From: Oscillospiraceae bacterium
Lineage (GTDB): Bacteria; Bacillota; Clostridia; Oscillospirales; Acutalibacteraceae
DNA length: 9,857 bases
Assembly (NCBI GenBank): GCA_029013165.1
Contig: JAQXMV010000100.1
Span: forward strand, 1 to 9,857
Direction of reading: 5' to 3'
Positions 5,889 through 9,857 of the stretch are shown here, in pieces. The position numbers and the translations under genes were made by a program. Under the pieces are notes generated by a model. The model searched no databases and had not been told where the DNA came from. It saw nothing but the letters and a program-made list of their open reading frames with translations. Position 1 is the stretch's first letter. Each line of letters begins with the position of its first letter.

Positions 5889-7451
5889 ATGGAAAATCCA
5901 CTTGTGCTGACATTCGATGTCGGTACGCAGAGCACAAGATGTCTGCTGGTGCGTCCCGACGGAGAATTTGAGGATATTTGTCAGATTAAATACGGTGACG
6001 ATCCCTATTATTCCCGACAGCCCGGCTGGGCTGAACAAAGACCGGACTTTTATTATGACAGAATATGCGAAGCAGGACGGACGATCTGTGAACGCAACAG
6101 CGATAAGCTCGGCAGGGTTATTGCCGTCACGCTGACGGTGATTCGTGACACGGTTATGTGTCTTGACAGTGAGAATAAGCCCTTGCGGGATATTATTCTC
6201 TGGCTCGATAAGCGTCAGGCCGATTTTAACGATCCTTTTCCGCTGCACAAAAAGCTGATGTTCCGGGTTGCCGGTATGCAGGAAGCCACGAAGATTATCT
6301 ATCGGGCCTCGGCCTCCAACTGGATTCAGCAGTATCAGCCGGATATCTGGGCGAAAACAGCCAAATATGTGATGCTGCCGACCTATCTAAACTACAAAAT
6401 GACCGGTCAGCTCTGTGACAGCGAGGCCAACATGATCGGTCACATACCCTTTGATTATAAAAACCGTGACTGGCGAAAAAAGCACGACCTTTCCCGGTGT
6501 ATCTGCGATGTGCCCGACGAGAAGCTCTGCCGGCTGGTGAAATCCGGAGAGACCATCGGCCATATTACGGCGGAATTTTCCGCCGCCTCCGGCGTGCCGG
6601 AAAATCTGCCCCTGATAGCTACCGGCTCCGACAAGGGCTGCGAAACCCTCGGACTGTCTGTGATCCGGGAAAACAAGGCTGCCATTTCTCTTGGTACCAC
6701 GGCGACGATACAGCTGGCGCTGAAACGGTATGTGGAACCCCAGCGGTTCATGCCGGCTTATCCTGCAGTGCCCAACGATATGTTCAACCCCGAGATTGAA
6801 ATTTACCGCGGCTTCTGGTTGATTTCCTGGTTTGTCAAAGAATTCGGAGCCGAAGAAGCTGCAGAGGCTAAAGAGCTTGGCTGCTCACCGGAACAACTGC
6901 TGGATCAGCGCATCGAAAAGCTGCCGCCGGGCTGCGAGGGACTGCTGCTGCAGCCCTATTGGACGCCGGGCGTGATCAATCCCACCTCCAAAGGTGCAGT
7001 GGTCGGCTTTGCGGATTATCACACCCGCTATCATCTCTACAGAGCCATCATTGAGGGTCTCGGCTTTGAGCTTTACCAGTCCCTGAAAATCATGGAAAAA
7101 CGCGCCAAGCTGAAGGTGGATGAAATCTATCTCGGCGGAGGCGGCGCCCGAAGCGACATCGTCTGTCGGATTTTCGCCGACATCATGGGACTTCCCGTCA
7201 AGCGCATACAGACTCATGAGGCCTGCTCCATCGGTGCTTCTATGGTTGCCTTTGTGGCCAAGGGAATTTTCGACAGCTACGACAGCGCCATTGAAAGTAT
7301 GGTACATGAAAAAGATGTGTTCCTGCCGGAAGAAAATACCCATGCAACATACATGGATATTTATCACGGCGCATACAGTAAAATATTCGGCAAACTGGAG
7401 CCGATTTATAAAAAAATAATTAAAATAACCAAAAGGAGAAATGTTCAATGA
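5889..7451 (+). CDS. FGGY-family carbohydrate/polyol kinase
   Basis: The product is 520 aa from ATG 5889; GGAGG (5876-5880) is 8 nt upstream. An in-frame TTG at 5886 is less likely. It belongs to the ATP-dependent sugar/polyol kinases with two actin-like domains. FDVGTQSTR (9-17) is the N-terminal phosphate loop, GWAEQRP (46-52) a family signature, Asp 248 in ATGSDKGCETLG the expected catalytic base, ISLGTTATI (266-274) the second phosphate motif, and LGGGGARSD (415-423) the adenosine site. It is closer in pattern to the xylulokinase/COG1070 branch (GWAEQ) than to classical GlpK (GWVEH), so glycerol is not assured; erythritol, ribitol, xylulose or dihydroxyacetone-like substrates are open. 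It should supply the phosphorylated substrate for the GlpA-like flavoprotein. It follows the DUF1667 stop by 13 nt and overlaps the next gene by 4 bp. Confidence 0.9.
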   Translation: MENPLVLTFDVGTQSTRCLLVRPDGEFEDICQIKYGDDPYYSRQPGWAEQRPDFYYDRICEAGRTICERNSDKLGRVIAVTLTVIRDTVMCLDSENKPLRDIILWLDKRQADFNDPFPLHKKLMFRVAGMQEATKIIYRASASNWIQQYQPDIWAKTAKYVMLPTYLNYKMTGQLCDSEANMIGHIPFDYKNRDWRKKHDLSRCICDVPDEKLCRLVKSGETIGHITAEFSAASGVPENLPLIATGSDKGCETLGLSVIRENKAAISLGTTATIQLALKRYVEPQRFMPAYPAVPNDMFNPEIEIYRGFWLISWFVKEFGAEEAAEAKELGCSPEQLLDQRIEKLPPGCEGLLLQPYWTPGVINPTSKGAVVGFADYHTRYHLYRAIIEGLGFELYQSLKIMEKRAKLKVDEIYLGGGGARSDIVCRIFADIMGLPVKRIQTHEACSIGASMVAFVAKGIFDSYDSAIESMVHEKDVFLPEENTHATYMDIYHGAYSKIFGKLEPIYKKIIKITKRRNVQ

Positions 7452-9199
7452 GTACAAAACCCTATAAGGGCTTTCAGCCCAAATGGCTTCTCACCCCTGC
7501 TCCCGAAGGCAGCTACCGTTCCATTTTCCGCTGGGGCGACCCTGAGTTCTTCAAATATCCCAAGGAGTCTCTGTATAATCTGATGAAGGAAACCTTCAAG
7601 ATGACGGACGATGATTTCAAGGATTATACCGACGACATCGGCTTTGACAAGGTGGATCTTTCCGATCATCCCTCTCAGATCGACGAAAAGCATGTCAGAG
7701 CCCTGGAGGAAATCGTCGGCAAAGAGTTTGTCACCACCGAAGACTATCCCCGTCTTGCCGTTGCTTACGGCTGTACGGCCTACGATCTTCTGAGACTTCG
7801 TCACAAGGTCATCGAGAATGTTCCTGATGTGGTTGTCTATCCCGATACCACGGAGCAGGTGGAAAAAATCGTTGCCTATGCTGTGGAAAATAAAATCCCT
7901 CTTTATGTTTACGGCGGCGGTTCCTCGGTCACGCGGGGCATGGAGGCCGTCAAGGGCGGTATCACCCTCGACATGAGAAAGCGTTTCAATAAGGTCATCA
8001 GCTTCAACGAGACCGATCAGACCATCACCGTTCAGGCCGGTATGTCAGGTCCCGATCTGGAAAAGACACTTCAGGACGCACCCAAGCTCTTCGGCGCAAA
8101 AAGACAGTACACCTGCGGACATTTTCCCCAGTCCTTCGAGTATAGCTCTGTCGGCGGCTGGACAGTAACCAGAGGCGCCGGCCAGAACAGTACATACTAC
8201 GGAACCATTGCGGATATTGTCCTTTCACAGAAATATGCCACGCCCATCGGTGTGATCAAGACCAGTCACTATCCCCGCGAGGCAACCGGTCCCAACCTCA
8301 ATCAGATCATGATGGGCTCAGAGGGAACATTCGGCGTGCTGACGGAGGTTACACTCCGGGTATTCCGCTGGATGCCGGAAAACCGTAAACGCTTCTCCTA
8401 TATGTTCAAGAACTGGGAGGTCGCCATGGACGCCGCCAGAGAAATGATGCAGTGCGAGTGCGGCTATTCTTCGGTCTTTCGTCTCTCCGATCCGGAAGAA
8501 ACCCATCTTATGCTCAAGCTCTATAATGTTGACGAAACTCCGCTGGAGCCGCTTCTTGATAAATTCGGCTTCAAGGATATGGAACGCTGTATGTTCCTGG
8601 GCTTCACCGACGGCGAAAAGGGCTTCTCCAAGAATGTAGCCAAGAACATTGCCAAAATTGCCCTCAAACACGGTGCGATGCCCATGACGGGATATGTCAC
8701 CAAGAGCTGGGAAAAGGGCCGTTTCAACGATCCTTATCTGCGTGATTCCATGATGGATTTCAGCATTGTGACCGATACCCTCGAATGTACGGTTAACTGG
8801 TCCAATATGGCGCAGGTTCACCGTGATGTCAGAAAGGTCTGCCACGCCCTGCCCAACACCGTGGTGACGACCCACATGTCACACTGCTACCCTCAGGGCG
8901 CTAACCTCTATTTCATTTTCATCACCAAGATGAACGACGAAAAGGCTTTCAAGGAATATCACACAACGATTCTGGACGCCATTCAGAAGTCCGGCGCGGC
9001 CATTTCTCACCATCACGGCATCGGCAAAATGTTTGCTCCGTGGCTCGAGAGCTATATCGGTGAAAAGGAATATGGGGTATTCAAGGTGCTCAAGAACTAT
9101 TTCGATCCCGAATATCTCATGAATCCCGGCGGAACCATCGGTCTTGATCTGATGCCCGAGGAAAAGAAATACCTGAACACAAGAGAGGACTACCGTTAA
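7448..9199 (+). CDS. FAD-binding oxidoreductase/transferase of the alkyl-dihydroxyacetonephosphate synthase (AGPS) type
   Basis: The product is 583 aa. The start ATG at 7448 overlaps the kinase stop (ATGA), with AAGGAG (7433-7438) 9 nt upstream. It is a vanillyl-alcohol-oxidase-fold flavoprotein. VYGGGSSVTRG (154-164) is the FAD pyrophosphate loop, GHFPQSFEYSSVGGWTVTR (224-242) and MGSEGTFGVLTEVTLRV (289-305) the FAD domain, and SHHHGIGK (520-527) the C-terminal active-site motif. From memory these align block by block with eukaryotic AGPS (GHEPDSLEFSTVGGW, MGSEGTLGVITEATIK, SHHHGVGK), including an FRLSD segment (344-348) matching its RLMD. AGPS swaps the acyl chain of acyl-DHAP for a fatty alcohol to form the ether bond of ether lipids. 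Bacterial relatives are also annotated as D-lactate-type oxidases, so a different oxidation is possible. Its place behind a kinase and a GlpA-like dehydrogenase points to a DHAP-like substrate. There is no signal peptide or membrane segment. Last gene of the operon. Confidence 0.87.
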   Translation: MSTKPYKGFQPKWLLTPAPEGSYRSIFRWGDPEFFKYPKESLYNLMKETFKMTDDDFKDYTDDIGFDKVDLSDHPSQIDEKHVRALEEIVGKEFVTTEDYPRLAVAYGCTAYDLLRLRHKVIENVPDVVVYPDTTEQVEKIVAYAVENKIPLYVYGGGSSVTRGMEAVKGGITLDMRKRFNKVISFNETDQTITVQAGMSGPDLEKTLQDAPKLFGAKRQYTCGHFPQSFEYSSVGGWTVTRGAGQNSTYYGTIADIVLSQKYATPIGVIKTSHYPREATGPNLNQIMMGSEGTFGVLTEVTLRVFRWMPENRKRFSYMFKNWEVAMDAAREMMQCECGYSSVFRLSDPEETHLMLKLYNVDETPLEPLLDKFGFKDMERCMFLGFTDGEKGFSKNVAKNIAKIALKHGAMPMTGYVTKSWEKGRFNDPYLRDSMMDFSIVTDTLECTVNWSNMAQVHRDVRKVCHALPNTVVTTHMSHCYPQGANLYFIFITKMNDEKAFKEYHTTILDAIQKSGAAISHHHGIGKMFAPWLESYIGEKEYGVFKVLKNYFDPEYLMNPGGTIGLDLMPEEKKYLNTREDYR

Positions 9200-9204
9200 A
9201 GAAA

Positions 9205-9246
9205 AACAGGTCTGCGCGGACAGCGTTCGCAGCAGATCTGTTTTTT
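9205..9246 (+). terminator. Intrinsic terminator of the operon
   Basis: AACAGGTCTGC (9205-9215) pairs with GCAGATCTGTT (9232-9242), 11 bp with one wobble, then a run of Ts (9241-9246). It starts 6 nt after the operon's last stop codon. Confidence 0.9.
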
Positions 9247-9288
9247 ATCCGCCATAATGAAAGAAATATTAAATAGTATTAAAACATT

Positions 9289-9326
9289 AATAAATTATTG
9301 ACAATATTAATAGGCCGTGATAAAAT
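9289..9326 (+). promoter_or_regulatory. Promoter of small peptide gene 2
   Basis: TTGACA (9298-9303), 17-bp spacer, TAAAAT (9321-9326). The shared box AATAAATTATTGAC is at 9289-9302. The AT-rich run upstream (9255-9297) may be an UP element. Confidence 0.85.
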
Positions 9327-9333
9327 AGAATCA

Positions 9334-9347
9334 CATTAAGGGAAACC
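9334..9347 (+). promoter_or_regulatory. Shared leader motif (copy 2) at the predicted transcript 5' end
   Basis: CATTAAGGGAAACC starts 8 nt after the last base of the -10 box. It is identical over 14 bases to copy 3 at 9797-9810 and close to copy 1 at 1461-1476. Confidence 0.6.
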
Positions 9348-9385
9348 TCAAATGTAAATATATTCTAAGAAAGGAATAGAGAATC

Positions 9386-9517
9386 ATGGCAGAAATTTTT
9401 GCAAAGTACGGCGAATACATTCAGTCAATCCTTGATTGGGTAAAGGGCATTCTTGAGGCTATTAAGAACGCTTTCATGCCTAAGGCTCCCGAAGAGGAAA
9501 CCACTCAGGCTGCATAA
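9386..9517 (+). CDS. Small amphipathic peptide, family copy 2 (43 aa)
   Basis: ATG at 9386 is preceded by AAAGGAA (9370-9376), with a good promoter and the shared leader upstream. The peptide starts MAEIFAKYGEYIQSILDWVK and continues with GILEAIKNAFMPKAP and the tail EEETTQAA. Ile/Leu/Val/Phe/Trp at positions 4, 5, 12, 15, 16, 19, 22, 23, 26 and 30 fall on one helix face, with Lys/Glu/Gln on the other, giving an amphipathic helix of about 28 residues, a Pro break and an acidic tail. It is a paralogue of the 41-aa product at 1508: matching first eight residues by class, AP near the end of the helix, and ETT-AA at the tail. It is less aromatic than copy 1 and has no Cys. No signal peptide. The start recalls delta-haemolysin-like modulins, but relatedness is not shown. 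Function unknown. Confidence 0.8.
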   Translation: MAEIFAKYGEYIQSILDWVKGILEAIKNAFMPKAPEEETTQAA

Positions 9518-9760
9518 GAGTTTAATGACTCAGGTGTTTTCTGTTGCTTTCGTCCGGTTTGCTCCCTGAGGCAAAACAAGACAGGAACAGAGAAAAGATA
9601 ATTGCATGACATTCGCTTGTGCAGTTAATTCGTGAAAATACAGTGCGTGTTTGTTCAAGACGGTTGTCGGCGGCAGACACGCATTGTTTTGCCACGAAAG
9701 CCTTAAATTATTAATAAATATTAAAATAGATTATAAAAAAATTAAAATATGAATAAATTA
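9518..9760. other. Non-coding spacer between small peptide genes 2 and 3
   Basis: This 243-bp stretch holds no convincing gene. It contains several partly self-complementary segments (CTCAGG at 9529-9534 with CCTGAG at 9565-9570; TTTTCTGTT at 9537-9545 with a bulged partner at 9586-9596), a candidate terminator at 9640-9690 and, from about 9705, a very AT-rich tract leading into the next promoter. A sequence like the family's ribosome site (GGAACAGAGAA, 9584-9594) also occurs, but it is followed only by a 9-codon frame. Confidence 0.5.
9640..9690 (+). terminator. Probable terminator of small peptide gene 2
   Basis: ACAGTGCGTGTTTG (9640-9653) pairs with CAGACACGCATTGT (9674-9687) over 14 bp with two wobbles, around a 20-nt loop, followed by a short T tail (TTT, 9688-9690). 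The stem is strong, but the tail is short and it lies about 120 nt after the stop codon, so the transcript would have a long 3' region. Confidence 0.5.
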
Positions 9761-9789
9761 TTGACGATGTTAATAATTTATGGCTGGAT
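9752..9789 (+). promoter_or_regulatory. Promoter region of small peptide gene 3 with poor -10 box
   Basis: The shared box AATAAATTATTGAC is at 9752-9765, giving a TTGACG -35 (9761-9766). At the 17-bp position the -10 reads CTGGAT (9784-9789), which matches the consensus poorly, although the spacing to the leader motif is the same as in copies 1 and 2. It may be weak or need an activator. Confidence 0.5.
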
Positions 9790-9796
9790 AAGGTTG

Positions 9797-9810
9797 CATT
9801 AAGGGAAACC
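9797..9810 (+). promoter_or_regulatory. Shared leader motif (copy 3)
   Basis: CATTAAGGGAAACC, identical to copy 2, starts 8 nt after the end of the -10 position and 48 nt before the ATG. Confidence 0.6.
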
Positions 9811-9844
9811 GATGATGCCAATACATAGAAAGGAACAGAGAATC

Positions 9845-9857
9845 ATGGAGAACATTT
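9845..9857 (+). CDS. Start of a third small peptide gene, cut by the window edge
   Basis: ATG at 9845 follows AAAGGAA (9829-9835) and AGAGAATC, the same pre-start sequence as copy 2. Only MENI is visible, which fits the M-[DE/N]-I opening of the family. Assignment rests on the shared upstream region rather than on the coding sequence. Confidence 0.55.

Noticed and set aside
9529..9570. CTCAGG/CCTGAG pairing as a terminator for small peptide gene 2
   Set aside because: The stem is only 6 bp with a 30-nt loop and no U tract; the hairpin at 9640-9690 is the better candidate.
9606..9635. A possible vestigial small gene with the family-like ribosome sequence GGAACAGAGAA
   Set aside because: The frame is only nine codons, shares no residues with the family, and lacks the promoter and leader motif.

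Overview
The window looks like chromosomal DNA of a Gram-positive anaerobe of the Clostridia, probably a gut Oscillospiraceae/Ruminococcaceae-type organism. This is inferred from the strong AAGGAGG-type ribosome binding sites, near-consensus TTGACA-17-TATAAT promoters, AT-rich intergenic DNA, U-tailed intrinsic terminators and the protein families present. No rRNA, tRNA, CRISPR array or intact mobile element was seen.

Left edge (1-600): the start of a small leftward gene with a good promoter and an inverted repeat at its transcription start. Next to it is a decayed patch with an IS3-type transposase fragment abutting the remains of a four-helix-bundle (23S rRNA intervening-sequence type) protein gene. 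Positions 600-1300 hold an exported Cys-rich protein with a predicted amphipathic C-terminal helix, with its own promoter and terminator. Positions 1400-1690 hold a 41-codon gene for an amphipathic peptide, again as a free-standing transcription unit.

Centre (1733-9246): a TetR-family regulator faces a five-gene operon. The operon encodes a GlpA-like FAD dehydrogenase with a C-terminal [2Fe-2S] BFD domain, a second FAD/NAD flavoprotein, a DUF1667 Cys-pair protein, an FGGY carbohydrate/polyol kinase, and an FAD-linked enzyme of the alkyl-dihydroxyacetonephosphate synthase (AGPS) type. The genes are 4-bp overlapping or 10-20 bp apart and end at one strong terminator. The simplest reading is kinase -> phosphorylated polyol -> flavoprotein oxidation, with electrons passing through the Fe-S domain and the second flavoprotein. 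The AGPS-like enzyme would use or modify a dihydroxyacetone-phosphate-type product. The true substrate cannot be read from sequence. A 22-bp inverted repeat just after the operon -10 box is the best candidate operator for the TetR protein.

Right edge (9250-9857): a 43-codon paralogue of the small peptide, then the first four codons of a third gene with the same upstream region. The three small genes share the box AATAAAYTATTGAC around the -35. They also share a leader motif, YATTAAGG, at exactly the same distance (7 nt) after the -10, which puts it at the 5' end of the transcript. The two complete peptides share an MA[DE]I-A-K start, an amphipathic middle and an ETT-AA acidic tail. This repeated small-peptide family bracketing a metabolic operon is the most unusual thing in the window. 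I do not recognise it as a named family.
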